Shown piece after piece: positions 1-27,823 of a stretch of DNA of 64,000 nucleotides. Every line of letters begins with the position of its first letter. Positions within the stretch are counted from its first letter, which is position 1. The stretch covers positions 6,882,001 to 6,946,000 of the forward strand of contig JAGYXB010000825.1 of assembly GCA_022495005.1 (NCBI GenBank). The letters are read 5' to 3'. This DNA is from Rhyacophila brunnea (taxonomy: Eukaryota > Arthropoda > Insecta > Trichoptera > Rhyacophilidae). Under the pieces are notes generated by a model. It saw only the letters and a list, made by a program, of their open reading frames with translations, made no database searches and had not been told where the DNA came from. A program made the position numbers and the translations under genes.

Positions 1-239
1 TGTTTTCCTTGTCCATTGTATCAGTACCTAGCAGAGGGTGGACAAATCGTATGACTTATTGTCTGTATATATGTTTTGGCTTGTCAATAGAGCGCCTGAA
101 TAATAATATTAAAGATCGATAGGTAAAAATACGATTAATATTAGCAAAATATCAAGGGACTTATTATTTTAATGATTTGAATCGATCAGTAAATAGAATA
201 TAAGTTTTGACAATATTTTTATGAGAATATCGCGTAACA
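1..239. other. AT-rich flank, no gene seen
   Basis: No open frame of note and no recognisable repeat boundary up to the inverted repeat that starts near 241. Confidence 0.5.
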
Positions 240-240
240 A

Positions 241-3200
241 ATGAGGCGCCGAGTGCCAAAGGAGCTCAAGTGCCTTCTTTACGATTTTTGACATTTGAAT
301 GTAGGTTTTTTTTCCATAAATCGATATGTATCATGCCACAAAGTCTTATCGCTCAAATAATTATAGATATTTTACAATAGACATTTATTTTCTATGGCAT
401 AAATTGTTTTGGTCGTTATGTCGGCACGCCACAGAAGCTTACCGCCATTATTCCATGTAGAGCGCGAGACCAAAACAGCTGTCAGATTTGTGTAATTGAA
501 TATACGCTCTCAACAGTGAAAAAAACTAAAAATGAGCTCAAGAAGGATTAGAAATAGTATAAATAAAATAGTAGAAATAAAGTAAAATATAATAGTAGAA
601 ATAGTTTCGATGTGTGGTAAACCTGTAAACGAGGAAAATCACAGTATGTTTATTCGTTTTTCTTTCACATACGCTGTTTAAAATATTTTAGGTTACTTTT
701 CAAGTGTGGTTGTTATTAACAGGTTCGTTTCTTTCAACATGAACGAAACAAATCAAATTAAACCATAGACAATATACATACAAATTGTAGTTGACCGGAA
801 ATGGTTTGAGATTTGACGTTTGGTTCAGTGTATCATTGAAAATCAAACCGTTCTCAGACCATCAGAAATGGTTTGACATGAAACGTCAAACCAATTCGGA
901 CGATCCATAGACTAATGGCAATCTGTCAAAGTGTTGATAAGCATTATTCGGCATTTATATATCGTGAGGTGTTCATATTAATATGTTAGATATTTACACC
1001 ATAGGAGTTCACTTGAATTATATGTATTATAGATTAATAATCAATACCTATTATTCATAAGTAACCATACGCGAACAAGACGCCGCTTTTGGTGTTATTA
1101 TCTCAAAATCCAGCACTATTTTCTATGCAAGTTCGATTTAATATCATTACTATAATTATTATGTCAGACAAAGAATTTATTTTCATTTTATTTATATTTT
1201 GTAACGGAGATTCTAAACTACAAACTGTGTTAAATCAACCCGGAATGATCTTTATATTACCTAACGAATTTAATATGTTCGATTGTCGTCTAAGTCACAA
1301 TATCATGCTGTCGACATGAACAAGTGGTCAATAATTATGAAAAGCTCTAATCAAAAATAATTTTTAAAAACTCGTCATACCTATAAATCTTATAAATTAA
1401 CTAAATGGCTACCTATTTATGAAGCATTCTTTATATTTTGTATATTTAAAAGGAATGAATACGACAGTTTGTTAAATTTGTATTATTGTAGACCACGATA
1501 GGAGGTTAGAATTTCATAACAAGTTGACGTTTCAAATATGTTTCTGTTTTAGAGACTAATATATTATGAGTTAATTTGAGTTAATAAGTACTGGCAACAC
1601 TAATTAGTTGTCAGAAAAGCGTTTCCGTGGACATTCTACCAAACGGTTCCAAATCAAATAAATCCAACGTGCCATTTGATTCGTTCAGTTCAGGTTCAAT
1701 GATACGAACTTAACGTCATTTTAGTAATTATTTCCACCAAACTTATACTTCCATGAAGGAAAATAACTCTTATTTCTAATTTCATCTTGTTTTATATCTA
1801 ATTACGATTGATATACACTAAAAAAAGTATTCATAAAACACCCGAATCCTTAACAAAAAATGATGGTGTTAAATTTGAATAATGATTTTGTTATTTTGGC
1901 CAGTTTGGAGTCACGATTTGATTTAGTATTATTAACCGGATAACTGCCGCCAGCGTCTTAGCATGCTTTTCTATTCTGAGAACAGAGGGCCGGTCAAGCA
2001 AAATGCGCGTGCAAAGACGCTCCACTTGAAACGCAATATATCGACCGAGGTCAATGTTTTGAATAATTTAATCACATTGCCCACACAGCGACATCTCTTA
2101 GGATCATTGTGTAATACTTACATTTGAAAATTTCTATATTATCATCAACGAAACGTCAAATTTTAAACAAAGCTTTCTTGGGTTACCGAAGCGCGTCGCT
2201 AGTAGGGTTGTGCCACGGATACGATATTTATCAAATCACACGCCGGGATTCCCGTTTACTTATAGTAGATGCAATCGAAATTATGGTTCGCTTATGCATA
2301 CGAGAAACGGGGAATACTGTGATTCCTGAATATACACTAATATCCAATAGGAGTGACACATCTTGGAATACATTTTTTTTTTTTTTTTCGACCATGTCCG
2401 ATCCTAATAGGATCATATGGGCCTCCACAGAGTAGAGGTTTGTATTAACAGATTTTGTTTTTTTACGAGAAATGGATGTCGGCCACTTGCTCAACCTATT
2501 AGGTCCATACCCTGACTCACACACAAATTGAAAAACAATATGTGTACTTGCCAGACCCAGGATTCGAACCTGAGACCCACGGCATGATAGTCCAACACTT
2601 AAGCCACCGTTGAATATTCCACATATATATGAATAACCACATACCAGTTGAATATTCGTAGTCGTATTTGACGTATCTAATTCGGTTTCGCGGCTGAAAT
2701 ATTTTCACTTTATAATTCATTTCTTTTACGATACTTTTATAATAATTACTTTTAAACTTTTTGCTTTTTTATTCATAATTTACGGGTACGATTTCGTAAT
2801 TTTTAAACCTTCGTAATCTGTGTTGTGTCGGTAATTGTTTATTTTATAAGATATTAGTGTCGGGACTTATTTTATTTGCATAGTGTTTAACTTATTTGAC
2901 ATTTTTGTATTATATCTTTTTATAATAAGTCAAGTTTCTTGAATATTTAATCTTTTTCACATATATTTTTTTTATCTTTTTCCTAATCAAAATGGAAGGA
3001 ACACAAAATGCCGAACAGGCCTCACTGTTGAATCGTATGACAGTGATTTTGATGTAGATTTTGATGAAGAGGAACAAGATGTTTTGATTCCCAGTGCATA
3101 TGATGCTGCATATTGTAGAATTACTTCTCATACATAATCACGTTCTCATCTCTACTGTGTAAGTGTTGTGACAACCCTGGCGTTTTGTGAAACATTAAGT

Positions 3201-4154
3201 TTGATTTATTTCGATAAATGACGACGTAAATGGACACATCGTGTATTAATTTGGTAAGTTTATATGATATAGTATTAATATAATGCCAAAAAAATATATT
3301 TACTAAGATTTATTTTTTCAAAGAAAATCGCGGCCCTCCGTATATGGCCATACTAATACCTCCTGGCATAGAACAGGTTAATAATATTGGGTAGATGGAC
3401 AGTTATTACAAAAAAAACAATCCAAAAGCTTTGAAATCATTGCTGTAATGGAAAAAACGTGTTTTATGATTATAAGGCAAATTTTATGCCAAACCGATTG
3501 ATGTAACAATCATAACAAATTTGACCATTTTTCAGTGTTTATTTGGCATACTTAATAAAATTTGTTTTTATCAAAATGTTTTTTATTGCTATCCAAACCC
3601 TTACATAAAAACTTTTTTTAAAATGATTTAACAATAAAATTTAAATGCTTTTTTTCATTTTTCTATATCCCAAAGGGGCTCAAACACCATTTTTTTGGAA
3701 TTCAATAGATATTTTTCATTAAATATTATTGCAAATAATACTTTGATTCTTTTAAATTTGCTTTGTTTAGAAAATAATTGTCCATTTCAACATTCAAGCT
3801 TATAATTAAAAAAATAAATTAATTGAAAACTTGTTAGCCATTTTGTAGCACTTTTCGTCACTGTTCTGGCAGAAGACACTAATTCGAAAAAATGACATTG
3901 AGTTAGTTATACCAAAATGTTCCTTATTTCAAATTGTACCATCTGGAAACCTTCTTAATAAATAAACAGTCTTTATTTTAAAGTCATCCTCTTTATGATT
4001 ACTTAATAAACTCACATGATAGACCATTTCAAACATTTTAACAACTTCAAAGTCAAATTACTCAAAACTAGTATTCTACAGTTAGTGTGTTCTGCCAGAA
4101 CAGAGACGTTTTGTTAAATGGTGCTTGAGCTCCTTTGGCGCTCGGCGCCTCAAA
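241..4154. mobile_element. Candidate DNA transposon relic bounded by GGCGCC-type inverted ends
   Basis: The left end (about 241-275, TGAGGCGCCGAGTGCCAAAG) and the right end (about 4120-4154) are inverted copies of each other over roughly 33 bases with few mismatches. The 3.9 kb between them is AT-rich with no intact transposase. Near 3040-3130 on the + strand there is an acidic stretch (DSDFDVDFDEEE) that resembles, weakly, the acidic N-terminus of piggyBac-type transposases. A SINE copy sits inside (2387-2612). The two ends could instead belong to two separate elements. The terminal repeat resembles that of a shorter element at 21449-21886. Confidence 0.45.
2387..2612 (-). repeat. tRNA-derived SINE copy
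   Basis: One of seven copies of a SINE in the window. Read on the - strand it has a tRNA-like head with an A-box-like GTGGCTTAAG, here mutated, and a B box (GGTTCGAATCC). The body carries the phrases ACACATATTGTTTTTCAATT and AATAGGTTGAGCAAGTGGC. The tail is palindromic, GATCCTATTAGGATC, followed by a T/A-rich run. This copy interrupts the larger repeat-bounded region at 241-4154. Confidence 0.85.
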
Positions 4155-5000
4155 TATATAATGATCGAACTGGAAAAACTGTTTTTTTGACAGACCTAAA
4201 ACTGGAATCGAACGGGAAAAAATATATCAGTTTTTTTCAGTTCAGAACATGGTCAAACCGATCTTAAAACATGATCTTACTCCCCACTTCAGTTGTTCAG
4301 TTGTAAACGTCAATTCGACAAGCATAATACATATACATACGAAATCAATATACTGTTTTTCTTTTGAAAGATGTTTGTCAAATTCAAGGCGCAAAGAAAT
4401 CATTCACTATCGTTTGACGCATCTCGACATAATTCTCATAATTTATAATATATTATTTAAAAAATTTATGGTGACAGGGCCGTGAGGTGCAGCATAACCA
4501 TTGATATCGGAGTGTGGCAGGCTATCATACAAGTACCATAAAATGTTCTAAATTATTGTAGAAAATAAATTTTTATGACAAATTAAAACATTTAAAAATT
4601 TATCACTCAGGTCTGAACCGAAAACTGTAAAAACCGTAATTTTTACAAAATCTGGCACTAAACTAATTTATTTCCTGAACTGAAACAAAAAAAATAACAT
4701 TCCGGAGCCCATATACTAATATTCTTTCTGGAGCCCCCAGGTGAAAGGCCAGCCCGACTACGATGGCCAGTGTTCCAGTCTAGACGAGTTTCAATGTACG
4801 ACTGGGCCTTAGTGACAATTTAAACTCGGTGATAGATTTGTCTAAATACTAGTATTATGACGTCATATTTGTTTAAATTATGAAAGTAAATTGTGTAGCA
4901 GTTAAAATAACATTAACAATAGTCATTACACGCCAATATTGGTATTTTATGGGTAAAAGGTGCTGTTTTGGTCTCCAAAACTTAGTAAGAGAACAAAAAC
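4155..5000. other. No gene seen
   Basis: AT-rich sequence. A short GC-richer patch at 4700-4800 (GGAGCCCCCAGGTGAAAGGC) looks like repeat debris. I cannot assign it to a family. Confidence 0.4.
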
Positions 5001-5320
5001 AGCCTTATATAAAAATCTCTTGCGCCAGTATTAACATATGGACCAGAATGCTGGGCACTCATGAAACAGGATGAGAGAAATATGAATATCTTTGTGGCTG
5101 TTCAAGAAATAGGCATTTGGAGGTCAAGGTATAATGAGGAGCTGTACACACTTCATTGGGACAAAAAGATCATGTGCATATGAGACTGCTGGATCGGCCA
5201 CATCATAGACTAATATACTAGGCCACATGCATAGAATACTGGAGGATATAACGGCGAGGCGGGCTATGTATGTTACCCCCAATAGCAAGAGAAGACGGAC
5301 CTGGCAATGTAATTGAGCTT
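5000..5320 (+). pseudogene. LINE reverse-transcriptase 3' end relic
   Basis: Translated with several frame changes, the + strand gives phrases such as YGPECWALMKQDERNMNIF and, further on, a degenerate RHRL/GH-type segment. This is the layout of the C-terminal end of RTE/jockey-like LINE polyproteins (YGSECWAL...DERR...). Stops and frameshifts make it a dead fragment. No upstream polymerase domain is visible. Confidence 0.6.
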
Positions 5321-5499
5321 TATAATCGTTTTTATAGTGTCGAAACCATGTAAAAAGTGACAGGTAGTGTAGGAATTTATTACACAAATAATAATTACAA
5401 AACAATCTGCAAAGGTTTTGAAAAATATACCACAGCGCGCCATCTGTCTTGACGTAAATAAAGGTCGAATTATGTTTCAAATAATTCTCAATCTTTTTC

Positions 5500-5965
5500 A
5501 TATGGACTCTACGTCATGTAGCCCCGCCCAGTCTATCGAATTGTATGAACTAATGTAAGCTCTAATCGCAAAGCCTAAAACTAAATAATTAATAATTAGA
5601 TAATTTAAAAAAGTTATGTCTATGGTGTTTAATCGAAAATTAATAAGTATACTGTTTTTAAAAATAAAAAGAACTTTTATCTAATGATTTTTGATATGCA
5701 TAAATGTTTTGAAAAAACACGTAATTTAAACTGATAGCTTAATAATTTTATGTTGTCAGTGAGTTTTTGAAGTTTTAGTAAATTAGTGTGTCGTCATTAG
5801 TGTGTACCTATTCATTAGTAGTAATATCATATTATTACCTATCTTCTTATTTCTCGTAAGTATACCTGGCAAGTGTGTTCTTTTTATGAGGTCTCCACAG
5901 CTTACCTCTTTCCAAAAGTCAAACTTCGCCACTGATATCAGTGAAGTTTATGAAAAAAATATATA
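5500..5965 (-). repeat. Dispersed repeat, inverted partner of 10903-11370
   Basis: Read on the - strand this begins with a CAGTGGCGAA-type end near 5930 and runs through segments that reappear in the same order at 10903-11370: a CTTACGAGAAATAAGAAGAT stretch, an AATAGGTACACACTAATGAC stretch, and a terminal block with TTTGATAGACT. The two copies have drifted but are clearly colinear. Confidence 0.75.
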
Positions 5966-5966
5966 A

Positions 5967-8482
5967 GTAAGGTGAGTCGGGGTAAGTGTGACATAGAATT
6001 TAATGAGATGAATTTCAACCTGGTTCATGATGAATAGGTATGTTTTAAATAGTTGAAAACTTTACCATATGATCAACAATATCATTACAATTAATATGTA
6101 CAGAAGGAACCCACTGTATATCTTACTATAATACGACATTTCAATATTTTTTGATTACTAGTCAGTTTGTTACACTTACCCCAATATTGGGGTAAGTGTA
6201 ACTAAATTCACCATTATTCCAAAAGTTCTTCAAAACCATAACGTATTACATGCATAGAAAGGTAATATAATATCATTTAATGGATATCGATTCTTAAATT
6301 AAAACTTTTGTATAGATTTTCAACAAAAATGATCTCTATCATTTTTTTTGGGGTAAGTGTGTCATACTAATGTATGTAGAGCTAGTGATGTCCCGAAACA
6401 AAAATTACGTTTTTTATTAGGTATGTACTTAATTATTTAATGTGGTTATCTCAGCAACAGGAGTGGTAGGTAAATTAATCAAAGGCTTTTGAAGATTAAC
6501 TTATAATTTTATTCGTCTCGAAAGAGCACAAATACAAAGTATACAATACAGGAATGCAGAGTAACCCTAAAAATAGTCAGTACTTACATGACAAAGACGT
6601 AAGCACTTACAGTAAAATCATAACGATAAAGAGGTTTGTCGATTGTGTGCGGCGTGAGAATAAGTGTACGAAAGAATGAGTTAAATTTGAAATGTTATAA
6701 TAGCTTCACCAAGAATTAACAGGGTAAAACATTATTTTTTTAGCTCGAAACAGTGAGCATTAACAAACAGTTGATGAAATTTAATATACCTAACATGATT
6801 ATTTTCGTATTATTACAAAATTAAATAACAATCAGCAAAAATAAAATGTGGATACAAATAGAGAGTAAGATATAAAAGAAAAAATAATAATTAATACACA
6901 AAAACATTAAATCTCTAGTAACGTTTTGGGTCTCATTCTGGAATCATTCTTTCGTTTTTACTGTACTTACAATTCAAGTTAAGTGCTTACTTACAAAACT
7001 ATTTATTCTAACTTAATTATTTCGAATTGCAATATTTGAAATTGCATGACTAGGTACCTACTGAATATTGTAACCAGAGATTTTTGTTTTGAAAATTATT
7101 TCGCCTCTTCGTCCAGTTGATGGTTGAGGCAATATGCAGATGACATTCTTTTCTTTCACTTCGTAAATGTCTTCTACTCTTGGAAATGAAAACATAGTTT
7201 CGTTTTCTTTTTTAATCGTCTTAAGTTTTCGAGCAAACTTTGTCAGAATTCTGTCATCTTGCTCAAGTTTTATTATAACTCCGAAAAAAGGTTTCACAGT
7301 TTTTTTTGTAGCAAATTGTACTACAATCCATTTTCCAATCTCTAACATTTCTGAATTAGATGCACCTGAAGTGTCATCAAACTGATCAAACATTGATATA
7401 TTAAGCATATTATTGAAGGATTGTTTTCCTCATCGCCGAGCAAATCATTAATATAGTCTTGCATATTATTATCTTCGCTTTCGTCACTTGATGTCCATGA
7501 CAAATCTTCTTCCGATGACATGGGTTGGTGTTTTTTTTTTGTTTTGGTGTACTTTTATCGGTTTCAATACCTTCTTATGCATGTAAGTTTTGTCTTGCAA
7601 TGGCTTTATTTTCTTTTCTATTGGAACATTATTTTTCATTCGCTCTATGACATCATAACATGTAATCACTTCTGCTCCTGGAGCAACCATTTTTCTCTTA
7701 TTCTTTAGCCTTACTTAGCCTTGTAACAGTAGCATTTCTATTAAAGTTTCGGTAACTTCTTTATTTGGTAATTGAACAACTTTGCAATCCAGAATTATAG
7801 GCGTATAAGAACATTTTTGAGTCGAACAGTCCCCATACAAATTTACGATTTTTTTTCTTCTTCAGAAAATTCGATTTATAGCGATTTTCTCTAATTCGAG
7901 TCCCTTGGATTTCGAATTATCTAGGTTATAAAAATTCTTACATATAAACATTTTATTTATATTACGAACATTTTCGATCTTCGATCGATATAAATAATGC
8001 GTCATGTCCCATCACTAGTTAAAATATTGACTTTGCAAATTCATAGAAAATATATGGGGAAGTGTGACACAATACAAAGGCACACTTACCCCACGTGTTT
8101 ACTTTCGTGGGGGAAGTGTGTCTACTTGATTAAAGGTTTCAAATGCTTATAATTCAGTAAAACGATAACACAACGTGAAGCAGCGTATCAAAACACATAT
8201 ACCCACCAATTTTTACAACCATAATGTGCTGATTTCCATGTTTAAAAAAATATTTTAGTAACAGCTACCATCTCACTCGTCGACTTCAAATTATGTCGTC
8301 TGGAGAATAATCCATGTAGTCACCACAAAAAACATGGTATCGACACCATTTCCGATTATTTTTATAAATCGGTGACTTTGCTATCACCTTTCCATAGATG
8401 CCATCATCCAATTTGTAGTAGATACTGAGATATCTTAGTAGCTACACTTATCCCAAAGTTGCACTTACTCCGACCACCTTAC
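5967..8482. mobile_element. pogo-like DNA transposon with GGGGTAAGTGTG repeats
   Basis: The ends form an inverted repeat: GTAAGGTGAGTCGGGGTAAG at the left and its diverged complement (CTTACTCCGACCACCTTAC) at the right. Inside, the motif GGGGTAAGTGTG or its complement recurs near 6188, 6350, 8055, 8080 and 8110, which suggests binding sites for the element's own transposase. Broken - strand coding remains lie at 7058-7408 and 7484-7690. The element is old: the coding part is only the C-terminal end of a transposase. Confidence 0.7.
7058..7690 (-). pseudogene. Transposase C-terminal remnant, pogo/CENPB-like DDE type
   Basis: Two - strand open pieces (7484-7690 and 7058-7408) in different frames. 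The second holds IGKWIVVQFATKKTVKPFFG, then a FPRVEDIYEV segment and ILPQPSTGRRGEIIF near its end. This order (IGKWV..., F-ED, LPxPxxxRRG) is what I know from the C-terminal tail domain of insect pogo-like transposases. No DDE catalytic core is readable here. The pieces lie inside the repeat-bounded element 5967-8482 and are best explained as its decayed gene. Confidence 0.6.
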
Positions 8483-8915
8483 TATTAGCTCCTTTTCTGC
8501 AGATGCTGCAGACAGTGTTGTCAAGTCAAAATTTAAAATTTCAGTAGAATTTGACAAAAAATTCAGTAGATTAGACAAAAACTACGTGGAATGTAATTAA
8601 CGAAAGCTTTTTTTTTAGATAAATTTTATTGCAAACTTATTTTCGAAATTTAAAAAATTATAGTATTTTCGGACTTTTACATCGTACATAGTACGCGGGT
8701 CAAAATTATAGTCCAAATACTATAATTGTAGTACGGTTGGCATCACTGTCATACTGACAGTGCTGCCAGATGACGTTTTCAAAATCCAATGGATTTAATA
8801 CGTTTTTTTTTTCAAAAATATCTGTAGATTGTTAGAACATTAAATATTTGTTTTTATTAACTAAATTTAATGTAGGTAAATTAATAAATTATAAAATAAT
8901 ATAAAATATTAGTCG

Positions 8916-9200
8916 ATGCTAGCAGCAGAAAATAAAATCGTAGACGATTGCTTGATTGTATGTTGGTATTACTGTCAAAGCAGCCAGCTGTCAAGGCATG
9001 TCAAGGTGTCAAGATCTATGGTGTTGGTGTCAAATCAAATCGACGCCAGTGAGCTAAGTGGAAATAGCCCGGCGGAATTTATAAATTATTGCAAAACACA
9101 ATCACACGATGAACTTTTCTATATACTGCTCGCAATAAAATGCTTTAACAACACCTCAGTTTTCCAAAAATATACAAAACCAAGGTGTAAAGCAAAATAG
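8916..9200 (+). CDS. Possible upstream ORF before Gcn5, 94 codons
   Basis: An ATG-initiated open frame ends 47 bases before the Gcn5 start codon and is in a different frame from it. The second half (ELSGNSPAEFINYCKTQSHD...) reads like ordinary protein, but I recognise no family. If the Gcn5 mRNA starts upstream of 8916 this would be an upstream ORF able to reduce translation of the main frame. It could equally be chance in a 5' flanking region, or an alternative first exon, because AAG|GTGTAAAG near its end resembles a splice donor. Confidence 0.2.
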   Translation: MLAAENKIVDDCLIVCWYYCQSSQLSRHVKVSRSMVLVSNQIDASELSGNSPAEFINYCKTQSHDELFYILLAIKCFNNTSVFQKYTKPRCKAK

Positions 9201-9247
9201 GTGCAAATTATTTGTTGTCTAGTGTCAATCTGTTACTCTCAATCTCA

Positions 9248-25285
<16,038 letters not shown>

Positions 25286-25690
25286 TCAGAGTTTAACTTT
25301 GATGATTTTTTTATGTCCGAAATAAAGCAGTGCATCACCCCCAAGCAGTCGGCCACCTCTCTACAACAGAACTTGCAATACTCCACGACCGTGACCGGAG
25401 GTAACGCCGCTTCCAAGATGTCGATTCTTCTGAACCAGGAAGTTATGGGACATAGGAAATCAGACGCGACGGACAAGCCGGGACCCTCGGGCTCCGTCGT
25501 CAGAATCACTCACACCTCGGGCAAGAAACCCATTTTCCGGGGGCCGATCATGCAAATGAACGAGGGCATTATGCAAGGTGTAAGCGTCGGTAAAAGTGTG
25601 GAAGGCTCCAGTGGGGTGTACTGCACTAGTTTTAATTTTTGCGTGGTCAAAACGGAGAATGTGAATAATACAGACGACGATGACGACTGA
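25286..25690 (+). CDS. In-frame 134-codon extension after the Gcn5 TGA
   Basis: Directly after the Gcn5 TGA (25283-25285) the same frame stays open for 134 codons to a TGA at 25688-25690. The first ATG is at 25313 in a poor context (T at -3). By my count about 70% of third positions from 25313 to 25579 are G or C, against AT-rich neighbours, so the stretch looks coding. It is Ser/Gly/Thr-rich with a basic patch (GKKPIFRGPI) and ends in five aspartates. I recognise no domain. Options are stop-codon readthrough of Gcn5, a second cistron, an exon of another transcript (GGT|GTAAGC near 25580 resembles a donor), or a coding fossil in the 3' UTR. Confidence 0.35.
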   Translation, partial: SEFNFDDFFMSEIKQCITPKQSATSLQQNLQYSTTVTGGNAASKMSILLNQEVMGHRKSDATDKPGPSGSVVRITHTSGKKPIFRGPIMQMNEGIMQGVSVGKSVEGSSGVYCTSFNFCVVKTENVNNTDDDDD

Positions 25691-26261
25691 TGAGGTTGTC
25701 TCAAGACTTCAAAACAGCCTGATTTCTCTGTTTGCATCCGTGAACTGCCACGTAAATGAACTAAATATAATAATATTACATTACAGGAATGTGTTAAGAC
25801 TACGAGAAAATGAACATTGTCGAAGTGTATTTTCTTAAAACACAATCGGAGAAGAAATCCTATTTTATCTTGAATGATGTAGAAATAGCTCTAATTTTGT
25901 TATTGAAGTGTTTTCGTTTGGCAATTGAAACTTATGACCACTGTGGAGTCGAAAGTATGAGTAGCTCAATATTAATAGTTGAAAGTTTAAGGCCTGATCT
26001 AGACAATGCGTTGATTTATATGAAACTTTGGCTTTGGGGTCTAATTGCTGTTGGGTGAGTTTATCGTGTATTGACATGCCAGCCATTAAAACCACTAGTA
26101 TGGGTCAAAGCATTGTTTATGGTCACCTTTATAATAGTGATGTGCTGTGATTGTTGTCTATAAGGACTTTTGATAAGGTAAGCACATTTTAGAAACTGAG
26201 ACCGGAACTAGAATTCAGTTTTTGCAGTTGTAATATGTATTGTAAATATGTTTTAAGTGAA

Positions 26262-26267
26262 AATAAA
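26262..26267 (+). terminator. Candidate polyadenylation signal of Gcn5
   Basis: AATAAA about 980 bases past the Gcn5 stop, and the first clear + strand hexamer I noted after the downstream ORF, followed by AT-rich sequence. A 3' UTR of this length would include the whole downstream ORF. Confidence 0.35.
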
Positions 26268-26741
26268 ATGGACCTACGTACATACATTTAAGAAAACATT
26301 ATTGATTGATGAAGTGGTTTGATTTTGCAATCCCCAGTAGCATTTCCACCAATAAAAGGGTTAGCCTATCATCAGACACCTTAAAACCTGGCATAGATTT
26401 TTCTAGTTGGGATATATGAGGCGTATATTATCAAAACCTGCTTAACTCCACGAACACAATTGTTGGCAAAAGCGAAAAAACTGCTGTGGGCTTAATTATT
26501 GCAAAATATAAGAAAAGATAAAATTAATGAATAAAGAAGTAGATAATAACACGTCACCTGCCGGGTTTTAATTGGACGAAAAATCAAAATGGCGGTTTTT
26601 ATCTCTGATGTCATTGGTTGTATAGATATGAGTCTATTTTGAAACTAAACCATTAAGGATTTGAGCACGATTTGATACTGAACATGATTTTCAACATGAA
26701 TTATCTCTGTATTTAAAGCAGTTACGCAAGCGAATGAATTT

Positions 26742-27110
26742 CTATAGGTATTGCCATAGAGAACAGTTTGGCATCAAAATTTGAAAAAACTCGAAAATGG
26801 TCGTTAGGTATCTTTTGATAATAAGCTGCTCATATAATATGACTAATCTGGCAATTTTTTTTCCAATAAGCCCAGTTTCGTCCACATTAAAAATTTGTTG
26901 TGATAGGTAATCCTCATTTTTATGATTTCTGCTAGACTCTTGATAAAATTCATAGTTTCCTCTGTATCTGCATAACTCGGCAGCCTCACCTGTTACTTTG
27001 ATGTGGTGTAGTTTATTACATCTTTTAAATTTTTGAAACCGTCCGTGGCTTACAGTGCAATGTATTAATATCAACACTATCATCATTTTATACACTTTAT
27101 GTCTTCAAAA
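26742..27110 (-). pseudogene. Tigger/jerky-like transposase fragment
   Basis: The - strand reads HHIKVTGEAAELC and then QIFNVDETGLIGKKIAR. The NxDETGLxxKK motif is the first catalytic aspartate region of pogo/Tigger DDE_1 transposases. The reading is broken on both sides and no terminal repeats were found. Confidence 0.7.
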
Positions 27111-27534
27111 CGACTAAGGCTTTATTCTGTATGAGTATAAGACCTATTGGAATTTGTTTTTGCTGCATATCTTCCATCCATAAAACCAATATTTCCATTT
27201 CTTCTATTAACAATTTGTTTACGGGCCGCACAAAATTGTGTTTTTGCTAATTGCTTTTCAAATGCAAATAAAAAAACACGTTAATTACAAAATTAATTAA
27301 AAGGGCCCGTAAGCATTGTGTTAATATTCCTCTTTTCTTGGTAATCATCTCAGATTGCACTACAACTAATTTTTTTACATGATCCATATATAACATAATA
27401 TTCTATGTAAACACAAGCACAGAGAAACAAACTGCAGCAAAAAAAGCATATTTTAAAAGTCCAATTTGCGTAAGTCGAGGACTTACATTATTGTGTTTCA
27501 AGGTGTGTTTGCAGGTAGAGTATGTACCGAATAG

Positions 27535-27615
27535 AGTGAGCAAGTGACATAACACCCATTTCTCGTAAAAAACAAAAAAAAAATCTTTCGACCTCGTACA
27601 TGGTCAAAAAAGGAA
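27535..27615 (+). repeat. SINE fragment
   Basis: Only the body and tail remain (GAGCAAGTGACATAACACCC, CATTTCTCGTAAAAAA, then CGTACATGGTC). Confidence 0.6.
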
Positions 27616-27823
27616 AAAACTTTATTTTTTATTTGTTCCGACTATGAGATGACAATCGTTGGGATTGTCCTGTAAATTTCTACTGGGACGTAAAAGAACA
27701 TGCTTTCAGTATGTATGACTGATAGTTCGATTGATGGCTTTGAAATAAAGTATTGTTGATTACAGCTCTCATATCCGCAAGTGTTATAGGCCATATAACT
27801 CTTACATATATTAATTCTCAGTA

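Noticed and set aside
2910..3131. 73-codon - strand frame
   Set aside because: AT-rich frame inside transposon relic sequence; no support.
5124..5501. 125-codon - strand frame
   Set aside because: It runs antisense to the LINE remnant at 5000-5320, and its Leu/Cys/Tyr-rich composition is not protein-like.
25510..25845. 111-codon frame on the - strand over the Gcn5 downstream ORF
   Set aside because: It is the reverse-strand shadow of the GC3-rich + strand frame, and its own composition does not look coding.
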